Assembly (NCBI GenBank): GCA_910586175.1
Contig: CAJUIJ010000048.1
Span: 1-16,326 of the forward strand
Reading direction: 5' to 3'
Length of the DNA: 16,326 nucleotides
Source: an uncultured Muribaculaceae bacterium
Lineage (GTDB): Bacteria > Bacteroidota > Bacteroidia > Bacteroidales > Muribaculaceae
Shown: positions 7,606 to 16,218 of the stretch, piece by piece
Layout: the number at the start of each line of letters is the position of its first letter
How positions within the stretch are numbered: position 1 is the first letter of the stretch
Notes under the pieces: generated by a model
What the model was told of the DNA's origin: nothing
What the model saw: only the letters and a program-made list of their open reading frames with translations
Database searches by the model: none
Position numbers and translations under genes: made by a program

Positions 7606-8811
7606 TTAATCTATTTCGACGATACGGATGTTGTCAATACGCACATCGAGGTCGAAAGCCATTGTGCCGGGAGTGAATGCACCGAAAATCATCATGCCGA
7701 AGTTGTAATACTCGGAGATATTGCCGATCACACGGTTGTCCACCTTACCCTCCTTGTCATACTTGAAGTCGGTCAAGGGTATAGTGACTGTAGTCCAGCC
7801 GTTGGTGGTGAAGGGTGTGTCACCGCCGAGACTCAGCCAAGGCATCCAGTGAGCCTGTGCCTCAGGTCCGTCTACATCAACCTTCTCATCTTCCTTGAAG
7901 AACCACATCAGCATCGGCAGGTTAGCCCACGACACGATGTTGGTCTCAAACCTCACTGCGAGCTTCGACAAGTCGCCGTTGGCGATGGGCTTGCCGCTTG
8001 CAGCGTTCCAATATGCCCAGTTCATGGCGTTATCCCATGCCCAGGCGCCAGCCTGCGCTTTCTTGAAGTTCAGGTAACGGCCCGACACTCCATCCTCATC
8101 AGAATATCCGCCAAGTCCCCATGGGTTCTCGTAGCCGCCGGGTTCGAAGTTGCAAATCATGCCGTCAGTCTCGAGGAACTTGAAGGGTACTGTGGAAGTA
8201 CCGTTTTCGCTCGTGAGCTTGATGTAACCCTCCTCGGTGGCGCCCTGAGGCACTGTCACCATAAGCATCTCCTTGGTATACTGGTCAGGCTCCACGGTGA
8301 TTCCACCGGGGAATGTGACAGTCAAGGGTATGTCGCCTGTAGCGAGGAAGTAGTCTCCCTTCATGGTCATGACATCGCCGGGCGACGCATACTGACACGA
8401 CACCGAGAGCACTATGGGAGCAGGAATCCTCACCGAGAAGGGATAAACAGTCTCATGTCCCTTGGAGGTGACGAAGCGCACCTCGTCGGTGATGCTCTGC
8501 GGCAATGTGTTGGGTACATCCACTATGATGCTGTTGGAAGTCACCATAGTGGGGTTCAGTTTCGCTTTCTGGTCGTTAAACCAAACCTGCTGCACATCGC
8601 CCATGTCGCGGCCGATAAAGGCGATACGCGAGCCGAGGGCAGCCTCCACAATCAGGGAGTCAGCGGCCTGCGGGTCGCAGACGCGGCAGAATTCGATTTT
8701 CGGGGTAGAGTCCTTATCCTTTTCGGCATCGGTCTGTTCGCAGCTCGTCATGAAGCCAACGGCGCACACCATTGCCGCCCCTATGCTGAATATTTTAAAT
8801 ATCTTATTCAT
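7606..8811 (-). CDS. Surface glycan-binding protein (SGBP-B-like), lipoprotein
   Basis: This 401-residue lipoprotein is the likely second surface glycan-binding protein. The signal peptide ends at MTSC (lipid Cys-24), followed by a charged linker EQTDAEKDKD. Two IPT/TIG-like beta domains cover about 38-128 and 131-212. The remaining 185 residues (217-401) start with MICNFEPGGYENPWGLGG and contain clustered tryptophans (W231, W257, W259, W265, W268). They end in a beta-sandwich strand typical of binding domains (DLDVRIDNIRIVE). This layout matches the SGBP-B type first described in xyloglucan loci, with C-terminal ligand binding. No catalytic motif is seen. The gene sits 18 bp after SusD and before the other TIG protein, so it is almost certainly cotranscribed. 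The role is well supported by position and architecture; the ligand (mannan or glucomannan) is inferred from the neighbouring enzymes. Confidence 0.85.
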   Translation of the reverse strand: MNKIFKIFSIGAAMVCAVGFMTSCEQTDAEKDKDSTPKIEFCRVCDPQAADSLIVEAALGSRIAFIGRDMGDVQQVWFNDQKAKLNPTMVTSNSIIVDVPNTLPQSITDEVRFVTSKGHETVYPFSVRIPAPIVLSVSCQYASPGDVMTMKGDYFLATGDIPLTVTFPGGITVEPDQYTKEMLMVTVPQGATEEGYIKLTSENGTSTVPFKFLETDGMICNFEPGGYENPWGLGGYSDEDGVSGRYLNFKKAQAGAWAWDNAMNWAYWNAASGKPIANGDLSKLAVRFETNIVSWANLPMLMWFFKEDEKVDVDGPEAQAHWMPWLSLGGDTPFTTNGWTTVTIPLTDFKYDKEGKVDNRVIGNISEYYNFGMMIFGAFTPGTMAFDLDVRIDNIRIVEID

Positions 8812-8829
8812 GGTTACTGTTTGTTCGGT

Positions 8830-10509
8830 TTAATTGTAGAAGTTCACGATTTCGCCCAAAAGTGCGGGTGAGCTTGTGGTGGCGGCTGCCGGTATCGGAA
8901 GCTGGAAGGCCGACGCATTGATCATGATCGGGTCATACATGCCATAGTCTGCCACGCTGCACACTATCTTGTAGCTGCTCTCCAGGTTGGCATGAGCCTC
9001 GTCGTTCTGGTTCCAGTCTTTGAACACATACATGCTGGCGCGGTTATAGCCGGTTTCGTAACCTGAGTTCAGGAAGTCAAGAGCTGCCTGATCACCCTCG
9101 CGATAACGGAGACGCAGAATGTCAAACCAGTTGATCGACTCGAATGCAAACTCACGGCGACGCTCCTTGATGAGATCTCTGAAGGTGAGTGTAGTGAGTC
9201 CGGCGAGACCTGCACGGTCGCGCACGCTGTTAATCTGGTCGAGTGCCTTCTGGTCGTTGGTGCTGTTATTTGTACCCATGATTGCCTCGGCATATATGAG
9301 ATACATGTCGGCAAGACGAATCAGGTAGATGTTGTTCGACGCATCCTGGTTGTTTGATGTAGTACCGTTGCCGTCGGCATCGCGACCGATCACATATTTC
9401 TTGATGTGAGAGTTCATCTCATTGCGGTCTTCGACCACCGAACCTGCTTCATAGGCCTGTGTCTGGTAGGTATAACCACCTTCGGCAGTGTTGAGGTTGG
9501 GATAGAAGTCACCGTTCTGCATGAATGTCCATTTGCGACGCTTGTCCACCTTGTCATACATGGTCTGGAGCGAGATAGTGGGGCCCTTGCCGGCACCCCA
9601 GCAGCCGTCGGCCACCTTCGCGCTGCGTCCCCATGCGATTGTCTTGGGGTTACCTGTGCCATAACCGAGTGTGCCGCACTGGATTGCGAGTATCGATTCA
9701 GGACCGTTGTTGCTCACCTCATCGAAGAGGTTGTCAAACATTATATCCTTTACGTTGGTGCTGTTTTCAATCACATACATTGCATCTTCGGCAGCACGCT
9801 TGTAGAGGTCATTGCGGTCATATCCGTAGTCGCTGTGCGAGGCCATGGTGAGAAGTATGCGTGCGCGGATGGCACGGGCAGTCTTCTTTGTGGCGCGATA
9901 TGCATCCGTGTCGGTGTCGGGGAGTGTGTTGACCGCAAAGTCTGCATCCTCGAGGGCGAAACGGTAGATATCCTTCTGCGGATTGCGGGGGAGGTCAAAC
10001 TTGTTGTTGGCGATGTTGTCGGAGTTGTGTGTCACAATCGGGGCATCATGCCAGCATTCGGCGATATACCAGTAGCAGTATGCGCGGATTGCACGTGCCT
10101 CTGCCTGAGCGCGCTCCACGGCTGCCTCGTCTACACCCTGCACATATTTGGGCATATCCTCAATCACCGAGTTGCACTGGCTTATCACATTGTAGAGACC
10201 TTTCCAGCCTTCGTTGAGAAACTGGTTCACATTGGTATATGTGCCGAAATACCACTGACCTTCGGCATCGTAAGTGTAATACATGTCGCCTACGAGTTCG
10301 TCGAGCTTCCAATGGAATCCCATATAGAAGTCTCTCCATATCATGGCTGAGTATAGCACTTTAGTATTGTCGCGGATTGCAGCCTCCGAGGTGTAGTAGT
10401 TGTCCTGCACGGGCTTGTCTTCGGGCACGACGGTCAAGAAATCGTCGCACGAGCTGAAGAGGGTGCTCGCCAAGGCTGCGGCTGCTATCAATTTATATAC
10501 TGTTTTCAT
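8830..10509 (-). CDS. susD: SusD/RagB family nutrient-binding outer membrane lipoprotein
   Basis: This 559-residue SusD homologue acts as the lid on its partner SusC and captures oligosaccharide at the cell surface. The lipobox is FSSC with lipid Cys-21, followed by DDFLTVVPEDKPVQDNYYTS, the usual start of mature SusD proteins. Family features continue with QAEARAIRAYCYWYIAECWHDAPIV (TPR-like helical region), the DIYRFALEDADFAVNTLP segment, NNIYLIRLADMYLIYAEAI, and RRREFAFESINWFDILRLR near the C-terminus. It ends with AFQLPIPAAATTSSPALLGE, a typical C-terminal block. It begins 22 bp after the SusC stop, so the two are translationally close. The symbol denotes the family, not the starch-specific gene. 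The ligand is inferred from context. Confidence 0.97.
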   Translation of the reverse strand: MKTVYKLIAAAALASTLFSSCDDFLTVVPEDKPVQDNYYTSEAAIRDNTKVLYSAMIWRDFYMGFHWKLDELVGDMYYTYDAEGQWYFGTYTNVNQFLNEGWKGLYNVISQCNSVIEDMPKYVQGVDEAAVERAQAEARAIRAYCYWYIAECWHDAPIVTHNSDNIANNKFDLPRNPQKDIYRFALEDADFAVNTLPDTDTDAYRATKKTARAIRARILLTMASHSDYGYDRNDLYKRAAEDAMYVIENSTNVKDIMFDNLFDEVSNNGPESILAIQCGTLGYGTGNPKTIAWGRSAKVADGCWGAGKGPTISLQTMYDKVDKRRKWTFMQNGDFYPNLNTAEGGYTYQTQAYEAGSVVEDRNEMNSHIKKYVIGRDADGNGTTSNNQDASNNIYLIRLADMYLIYAEAIMGTNNSTNDQKALDQINSVRDRAGLAGLTTLTFRDLIKERRREFAFESINWFDILRLRYREGDQAALDFLNSGYETGYNRASMYVFKDWNQNDEAHANLESSYKIVCSVADYGMYDPIMINASAFQLPIPAAATTSSPALLGEIVNFYN

Positions 10510-10531
10510 CTTTATTCTTTATGGAGTTGGA

Positions 10532-13500
10532 TTAGAATGTCAGGTTAAGTCCGAGTGTGTAGGTGCGCGGAGTCGGATAACGACCGCGGTCTATATTCTG
10601 GAGCAACGCGCTCTGGTTGTACGCACCGATTTCAGGGTCATAACCGCTATACTTTGTGAATGTATGCACGTTCTGCACATTGAAGTATATGCGGGCTGCC
10701 GAGAGGAACACTTTCTTGCACCACTTGGTGGGGAGGTTGTAGCTCAGCGAGATGTTCTGGATGCGGAGGTATGTTGCATCTTCGAGCCAACGGTCGCTCA
10801 TGCGGTTGTTGCCGTTGCCGTCGAGCGATGAGAAGCGGGGATTGCCGTTACCTTCGCTAACCACCACCACGTTGTCGGGGTCGTTGTAGGAGCCTTCAGG
10901 ATTGATGAGGCCGAGCTGCACGCCCTTGAGCACGCTTGCATCCTGGTTGTCCCAGATTGAGCTCTGACCCTCTGTGCGGTAGCGCACCCAGTTGAGTATC
11001 TTGCCGCCGAACTGACCGGTGAGGCCGATCGAGAGTTCCCAGTCTTTGAAGCGAACGGTGTTGGTCCAGCCATATGTCAAGTCGGGGTTGGGGTCGCCGA
11101 TCACCACCTGGTCGTTGGAGTCGATCACACCGTCGCCGTTCTGATCCTTGAACTTGATGTCGCCGGGCCATGCGCCTGATGTGCGGTCCACATTGTTGGA
11201 GTATGGATCTGCGCTGCCTGTCTGCGTTGCATGCTCGCGAATCTCCTGTGCGTTCTGGAATATACCCTCTGTCTCGTAGCCGTAGAATACACCCATTGGC
11301 TGACCCACTGCAAACATTGATACTGTCTGGAACTGTGAATACCAGTCTATATTGCCATAGATAACCTGGTCTTTGTCGTTAAGGGCCACAATCTTGTTGC
11401 GGTTGAACGACATGGTGAGGTTAGATGTCCAGTCCCAATCTTTGGTCACCACCGGACGGCCTGTCAACGCGATGTCGAAACCACGGTTGCGTGTCTTACC
11501 GATGTTGGCGTAAGGTGTCTGGATGGCGTTACCCTCGTTGGTCACACCGATGTGGTTCGGAGCGTACACCTGGAGCAGGAGGTCCTTGGTCTCTTTGTTA
11601 TAGAGGTCGAAGGTAAGTTCCAAGCGATTCTGGAATGCACCGAAGTCGATACCGAGGTTATACTGCACCGAAGATTCCCATTTCAGCTTGTCGTTGGCAA
11701 GGTTCTTGGGGAAGAAACCTGTGCCGAAGGGTGTGTTGATCTGCTGCATTGCAGCCGCGTAGCGGTATGTGTCGATGTTGGAGTTACCCACCTCACCGTA
11801 ACCGAGACGGAGCTTGAGGTTGCTGAGCCATGAGGCATTGTCAAACCAAGCCTCGTTACCGATACGCCATGCCACTGCCACAGAGGGGAAGTAACCCCAC
11901 TTGTTCTTGGGTCCGAACTTGGAGCTACCGTCGGCACGTATAGTGGCTGTCAAGAGGTAGCGGCTGTCGAAACCATAGTTCACACGACCGAAGAATGATG
12001 TGGTGGTGGCTGAATCTTTCCAACCGTCGTTGTTTACGAACTCACCGTCGTTGGTCATCACCTTGTTGTCGTCGGTGGTGAAGTTTTTCTTCACAAACCA
12101 TGTGCCGTTCCAGCTCGACTCTGAAGCCTCGAAACCGGCCATCACAGTCAGGTCATGCTTCTCTGCGAATGTCTGGTTGTAGGTCAGGTAGTCTTTCTGC
12201 ATCCAATAGAAGCTGTGGTCTTCGCGGTGATACATCTGGTTGATGTCGTTTTTCACGGTGCCGAAGTCGTAGCGGGGAGAGTATGCATTGTTCTGGTTCT
12301 GGCTTGCATCGAATGCGTATTCGGCGCGGAATGTAAAGTGCTTCAGGAAGTCAACCTGAGCATAGAAGTTACCCATGACGCGCTGACGAAGCAGTGTATT
12401 GTTCTTTTCCAATGCGAGTGCCACGGGGTTCCAGCTCGAAGAGCCGTTCACGGTGGTGGGTCCTGCCCAGTTGCCGTCGAAGTCGTATACCGGCACAGAG
12501 GGCATCATGGTGACTGCCTGCATGATCACACCGTCAGAACCGTCGTTGAGCGTGATCTTCTCGTTGGTGCGCGTATATGCGAGAGAACCTCCCACTTTCA
12601 GCCAGTTGGTGAACTTGTGGTCAATGTTGAAACGTGCGTTGAAACGTGTGAAGTCAGAACCGATGATGGTACCGTCCTGACCCATCCAACCGCCCGACAT
12701 GGCGTAAGTGGTCTTGTCGTTACCGCCGGTGAGGCTCACCTGATGGCTCTGCATGAAGGCTGTGCGGAATATCTCGTCCTGCCAGTCTGTGCCGAGGCCG
12801 AGGATGCTGGGGTCAGCATATGTCGGGTCATAGTTGCCGTCGCCGATTATGCCCTGATCGTAGAGTTTGTTCTGGAACACTGCATATTCGCGCAGGTTCA
12901 TCATGTTGAGTTTCTTGGGGGCTGTCTGCCAAGCCACATAACCGTCGTAGGTGATGTTGGCGTGTCCGGCAGATCCGCGGCGCGTTGTGACAAGCACAAC
13001 ACCGTTGGCACCGGCCGCACCATAAATTGCACAGGCAGAGGCATCCTTGAGCACGTCGATGCTCACGATATCGCTCGGTGCGATAGCCGCTAAGGGGTTG
13101 ACTGTGGTCTGGCCATTCGTACCGCCCGCCCACTCGAAACCTCCGATGCTGCTGTTGGAGGTGCTCATAGGCACACCGTCAATCACATAGAGAGGCTCGT
13201 TGGAGCTTGTGAGCGACGACGCACCACGTATACGTATGGAGGTTGCACCGCCGGGAGCACCGGAGTTCTGTGTCACCTGCACACCGGCGATCTTGCCCTG
13301 AAGCATCTGGTCGGCGTTGGTCACGATAGTCTTTTTCATCGCATCCTCTCCCAACGAGGAGACAGAGCCTGTAAGGTCGCTCTTCTTCTGGGTGCCATAA
13401 CCTACCACTACCACCTCGTCGAGCACGTCGGCGTTGTCTTTCATGGTAACGTCAATCTTTGTTTTGCCATCGACCTTGATTTTCTGGTCTGTCATGCCCA

Positions 13501-13738
13501 CATAGCTGAATAACAATGTGGACTTGCCGCTCTTGACAGTTATTGCGTAGTTGCCATCCAAATCGGTCATAGTGCCGTTAGTTGTGCCATCCTCACGGAC
13601 CGTGACGCCGATCAGCGGCTCACCCGTGGAATCGACAACAGTCCCGTTCACCTTATGCTGCGCCCATGCCCCGAAGGAACAGCTCAGCATGGCGATGAAG
13701 AGGAACAGGAACCTTGTACATGTTCGCATCATTGTCAT
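10532..13738 (-). CDS. susC: SusC/RagA family TonB-dependent outer membrane transporter
   Basis: This 1068-residue outer membrane porin imports the released oligosaccharides using TonB energy. A cleavable signal peptide ends about AWA-26. A carboxypeptidase-regulatory-like domain (28-100; VNGTVVDSTGEPLIGVTV) is followed by the TonB-box region LDEVVVVGYGTQKK (106-119). The plug includes GKIAGVQVTQNSGAPGGATS, IRIRGASSLTSSNEPLYVID and DVLKDASACAIYGAAGANGV. A beta barrel follows and ends in the terminal aromatic strand TYTLGLNLTF. A calcium-like acidic loop (DQNGDGVIDSND) lies in the barrel, as is common in this family. Starts at 13732 or 13729 (Met-3, Met-4) are also possible. It is the first gene after a 179-bp spacer with a promoter candidate and therefore the likely head of the operon. 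The symbol denotes the family. Confidence 0.97.
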   Translation of the reverse strand: MTMMRTCTRFLFLFIAMLSCSFGAWAQHKVNGTVVDSTGEPLIGVTVREDGTTNGTMTDLDGNYAITVKSGKSTLLFSYVGMTDQKIKVDGKTKIDVTMKDNADVLDEVVVVGYGTQKKSDLTGSVSSLGEDAMKKTIVTNADQMLQGKIAGVQVTQNSGAPGGATSIRIRGASSLTSSNEPLYVIDGVPMSTSNSSIGGFEWAGGTNGQTTVNPLAAIAPSDIVSIDVLKDASACAIYGAAGANGVVLVTTRRGSAGHANITYDGYVAWQTAPKKLNMMNLREYAVFQNKLYDQGIIGDGNYDPTYADPSILGLGTDWQDEIFRTAFMQSHQVSLTGGNDKTTYAMSGGWMGQDGTIIGSDFTRFNARFNIDHKFTNWLKVGGSLAYTRTNEKITLNDGSDGVIMQAVTMMPSVPVYDFDGNWAGPTTVNGSSSWNPVALALEKNNTLLRQRVMGNFYAQVDFLKHFTFRAEYAFDASQNQNNAYSPRYDFGTVKNDINQMYHREDHSFYWMQKDYLTYNQTFAEKHDLTVMAGFEASESSWNGTWFVKKNFTTDDNKVMTNDGEFVNNDGWKDSATTTSFFGRVNYGFDSRYLLTATIRADGSSKFGPKNKWGYFPSVAVAWRIGNEAWFDNASWLSNLKLRLGYGEVGNSNIDTYRYAAAMQQINTPFGTGFFPKNLANDKLKWESSVQYNLGIDFGAFQNRLELTFDLYNKETKDLLLQVYAPNHIGVTNEGNAIQTPYANIGKTRNRGFDIALTGRPVVTKDWDWTSNLTMSFNRNKIVALNDKDQVIYGNIDWYSQFQTVSMFAVGQPMGVFYGYETEGIFQNAQEIREHATQTGSADPYSNNVDRTSGAWPGDIKFKDQNGDGVIDSNDQVVIGDPNPDLTYGWTNTVRFKDWELSIGLTGQFGGKILNWVRYRTEGQSSIWDNQDASVLKGVQLGLINPEGSYNDPDNVVVVSEGNGNPRFSSLDGNGNNRMSDRWLEDATYLRIQNISLSYNLPTKWCKKVFLSAARIYFNVQNVHTFTKYSGYDPEIGAYNQSALLQNIDRGRYPTPRTYTLGLNLTF

Positions 13739-13793
13739 AATGTAAGTTAGATTTTTTTGGTTATTGTTTGTTATTATTGTAATTCACAATTTC

Positions 13794-13824
13794 ACGGTGC
13801 AAATTTAATCTTTTTTACCACCGT
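13794..13824 (-). promoter_or_regulatory. Candidate susC promoter with flanking inverted repeat
   Basis: On the minus strand TAAATTTG (13807-13800) fits the Bacteroidota -7 consensus TAnnTTTG exactly. It would give a start near 13793 and a leader of about 55 nt to the susC ATG. A 6-bp inverted repeat, ACGGTG (13794-13799) and CACCGT (13819-13824), brackets it with 19 bp between arms. I do not see a good TTTG at the -33 position, which would suit a promoter needing an activator such as a hybrid two-component regulator or ECF sigma factor. The rest of the 13739-13917 spacer is AT-rich with no further clear element. Confidence 0.45.
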
Positions 13825-13917
13825 ACTGTTAGACTATTTTTGACTTGTTATAATACTTTATTTGCTTAGTGCATCTATAAAATGTTAAAATATTACAGCA
13901 AATATTTATAACATGTT

Positions 13918-16110
13918 TTACAACATAGTTTTACAAGACTTCTTGATTACCTCGAGCGTGGAACTGTCGGTTGAGAATACACTGTTGAGTCCTTGTGCTT
14001 CCTGTGCCGGGTCTCCGCTGTATTGGTCACCCGGCTGCCATGTCTCATGCGAGGGTGTGCATTCGCCTCCCCACCCCCAGAAGTTGCAACCCTGCAACAC
14101 CTGATCGGTGGCCACCATGCTGAAAACTCCTTCATAGAATGCGTCGCGCCCCTTGGTCTTTGCATCCTTGCCAAACTTGAATCCGTCGCGGGGATATCCG
14201 AACTCCTCAAGCACGAGTGGCTTGCCCAACTCTTTGCTCACCTCGCCATGCTCATTTATATATTGCTTGGCCTTGGCGAGGGCTTGCGGCACTTTCTTGG
14301 CAAGGTTTTTCTCATTTACCCAGCCCCAGTTGTATGGCCAGAGGTGAAGTGTGCCATAGTCTATGGCCGGTGACTGATGTATGCGCTTCCAGAGCTGCAT
14401 GTCCTGCTCGCAGCCATGCTTACCCTCGCTGCCGAGCGACACGAGATGATTGGGGTCATGACGCTTTATCAACTCGGCCACCGAGATTGTCCACTCGGCA
14501 AACTTCTCCTTGCCCGCATCGCTGAATGCTCTCGGCTCGTTGGCAATCTGCCACGCCATTATGGCGGGACTCTCCGAGTATGGCTTGCCGGTTATGCTGT
14601 TGGTGCGTGTCACCATGTTGCGCACATGGTCGGCATAAAGCTCCTTGGCCTTGTCGTTGGCAACAAATTGGCTCACAAATTCCATATATTTGTCATAGCC
14701 GGCCTCGCTCGGCACAGGGCACCAGCCTGCACCGGCCCATTCGAGATAGGCACCGTAGCCGCCGCTCCATTCCCAGGCATTGCCTAAGTATAGCACTGCT
14801 TTCATCTCTCTTTTCTCAAGTTCGGCAAGCAACCTGTCGAGACCGGCAAGCAACTGCTCATCATATACGCCGGGGGCTTTCTGAAGCACCGGCGATATAT
14901 GCGAAGCGAGTCCTTCGCGCCCTTCGCCACCCACAAGCACCCGCACATTGTCGATGCCCAATGATTTCAAGGTGTCGAGTTCGCGGATGAGGCGATCCAT
15001 GTCGCCTCCCTCCCCTTCCGAACCCAATATGCCACCATACCAGAGGTTGGTGCCCACGAAACGGTAGGGCTTGCCATCTATCTTGAACTGACCGTTATCC
15101 ACAGTCACAAATCCTTTCTTATCCACTATCTTGTCGTTGCGACCACGTTTCAGGTAATGTTTCACCATCACCGACCATGGCTTGAGGTCCTCGTCTCGCC
15201 AGTCGCGACCGTCGGAGGGTGCGCCTGGACGCAGCATTGAGCAGGTCTCCACCTTGTCGCTCAGCGACCAGCATATCCAGCTGATGTCATGCTCATCGGC
15301 AAGCTGCATCCATTCATCCCACGAGGCAGGGTCTATCACTCCGTCGCCGGTATGCTCCATAGCAGCGCATTCCGACATGAAGATAGGCAAGCCCTTGCTC
15401 AGCGCATACTTTGCCTTGTCGCGGAAGTGATCTTTATGCGTGGCTGCATAATAGTGAAGCGAATACATCAGGTTGTCAAACTTTGTGATAGGATCATCGG
15501 CAGCCTTGTCGACCTCCTGGTCCCAGCGGGGTGTCGGCACTATTATCACCGATTCCGGCGCATTGGCTCGGATGACCGGTATCAGCGCCTCGCTATATTC
15601 CTTGGTTTCTTGCCAAGGCACTTCGGTTGGCTCGTTCCATATCTCATACAGCACGTTGGGGAGATGACCATATTTCTTTGTCACATCCTCAAAAAATTTC
15701 TTGGCGAGCGGCAGGTTGTTGACATGGCTGTGAAAGTCCACAAGCACATAGCAATCATTCTGCACCGCACCGCGCACCACGCGGTCAACACACTCATAGG
15801 CGAGTTCGGGATTCTTGTCATAGGTGAGCGAATCAAGGTCGAGACCTATGGAGCAGCGCACTATGTCGGCGCCCCAATCACGGGCAAGCCGTGTCACACT
15901 CCCTTCGTTGAAAAACCTTGGCCACATGTTATGCCAGCCGAAGCTGACACCGCGCAATTGCACCGGCTCTCCCTTGGCATTGACAAGCTTGGTGCCTTCC
16001 ACGTGCAGACGGCCATTCTCGCTGACCACACCCTTCACCTGCGGTTTTGAGGCAAAGAGTCCGGCAGCAACCATCACTCCGATCATTAATGTCAGAATTC
16101 TCTTTATCAT
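13918..16110 (-). CDS. Secreted bifunctional GH5_2 endoglucanase - GH5_7 beta-mannanase
   Basis: This 730-residue enzyme carries two complete GH5 catalytic domains. A signal peptide (MIKRILTLMIGVMVAAGLFA) without a lipobox suggests a soluble periplasmic or secreted protein. Domain 1 (about 35-325) is GH5_2-like: LRGVSFGWHNMWP, VDFHSH (124-129), acid/base E160 in LYEIWNEP, HYYAATH (219-225), nucleophile E247 in IFMSEC, and ISWICWSLSDK (276-286). Such domains are beta-1,4-endoglucanases. Domain 2 (about 333-728) is GH5_7-like: FKIDGKPYRFVGTNLWYGG, acid/base E525 in AWQIANEP, HLWPYNWGW (589-597), nucleophile E636 in LVLEEFG, and CNFWGWGGE (675-683). Such domains are beta-mannanases. Both catalytic pairs are intact and no linker longer than about 10 residues separates the domains. 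Glucomannan is the natural joint substrate. It lies upstream of susC in the same direction, 179 bp away, so it may have its own promoter. Confidence 0.92.
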   Translation of the reverse strand: MIKRILTLMIGVMVAAGLFASKPQVKGVVSENGRLHVEGTKLVNAKGEPVQLRGVSFGWHNMWPRFFNEGSVTRLARDWGADIVRCSIGLDLDSLTYDKNPELAYECVDRVVRGAVQNDCYVLVDFHSHVNNLPLAKKFFEDVTKKYGHLPNVLYEIWNEPTEVPWQETKEYSEALIPVIRANAPESVIIVPTPRWDQEVDKAADDPITKFDNLMYSLHYYAATHKDHFRDKAKYALSKGLPIFMSECAAMEHTGDGVIDPASWDEWMQLADEHDISWICWSLSDKVETCSMLRPGAPSDGRDWRDEDLKPWSVMVKHYLKRGRNDKIVDKKGFVTVDNGQFKIDGKPYRFVGTNLWYGGILGSEGEGGDMDRLIRELDTLKSLGIDNVRVLVGGEGREGLASHISPVLQKAPGVYDEQLLAGLDRLLAELEKREMKAVLYLGNAWEWSGGYGAYLEWAGAGWCPVPSEAGYDKYMEFVSQFVANDKAKELYADHVRNMVTRTNSITGKPYSESPAIMAWQIANEPRAFSDAGKEKFAEWTISVAELIKRHDPNHLVSLGSEGKHGCEQDMQLWKRIHQSPAIDYGTLHLWPYNWGWVNEKNLAKKVPQALAKAKQYINEHGEVSKELGKPLVLEEFGYPRDGFKFGKDAKTKGRDAFYEGVFSMVATDQVLQGCNFWGWGGECTPSHETWQPGDQYSGDPAQEAQGLNSVFSTDSSTLEVIKKSCKTML

Positions 16111-16165
16111 ACGTATCAGAATTTTTACATCATTATCTTAAGTCTATATTCTCAGGAATTAAAAT

Positions 16166-16184
16166 GGAACGGAGATTCCGTTTC
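16166..16184 (-). other. Small hairpin upstream of the GH5-GH5 gene
   Basis: GGAACGGA and TCCGTTTC pair around a 3-nt loop. On the minus strand ATTTTAATT follows, giving a weak terminator-like profile 56 bp before the GH5 start. It could end transcription from a gene to the right or be a leader hairpin. The stem has one mismatch when read as minus-strand RNA, so support is limited. The remaining 16111-16218 sequence shows no promoter consensus that I can defend. Confidence 0.3.
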
Positions 16185-16218
16185 ACCATCCGTAATTACA
16201 TTGACCCATTGCTCCGTG

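Noticed and set aside
7849..10350. Long plus-strand frames of more than 300 codons opposite the SGBP and SusD genes
   Set aside because: They lie entirely antisense to well-supported genes, have His/Val-rich compositions typical of mirrored Bacteroidales codons, and have no motifs of their own.
12155..13093. Plus-strand frame of 312 codons inside susC
   Set aside because: It is antisense to the conserved plug and barrel of SusC, with no signal or domain. It is a product of codon bias.
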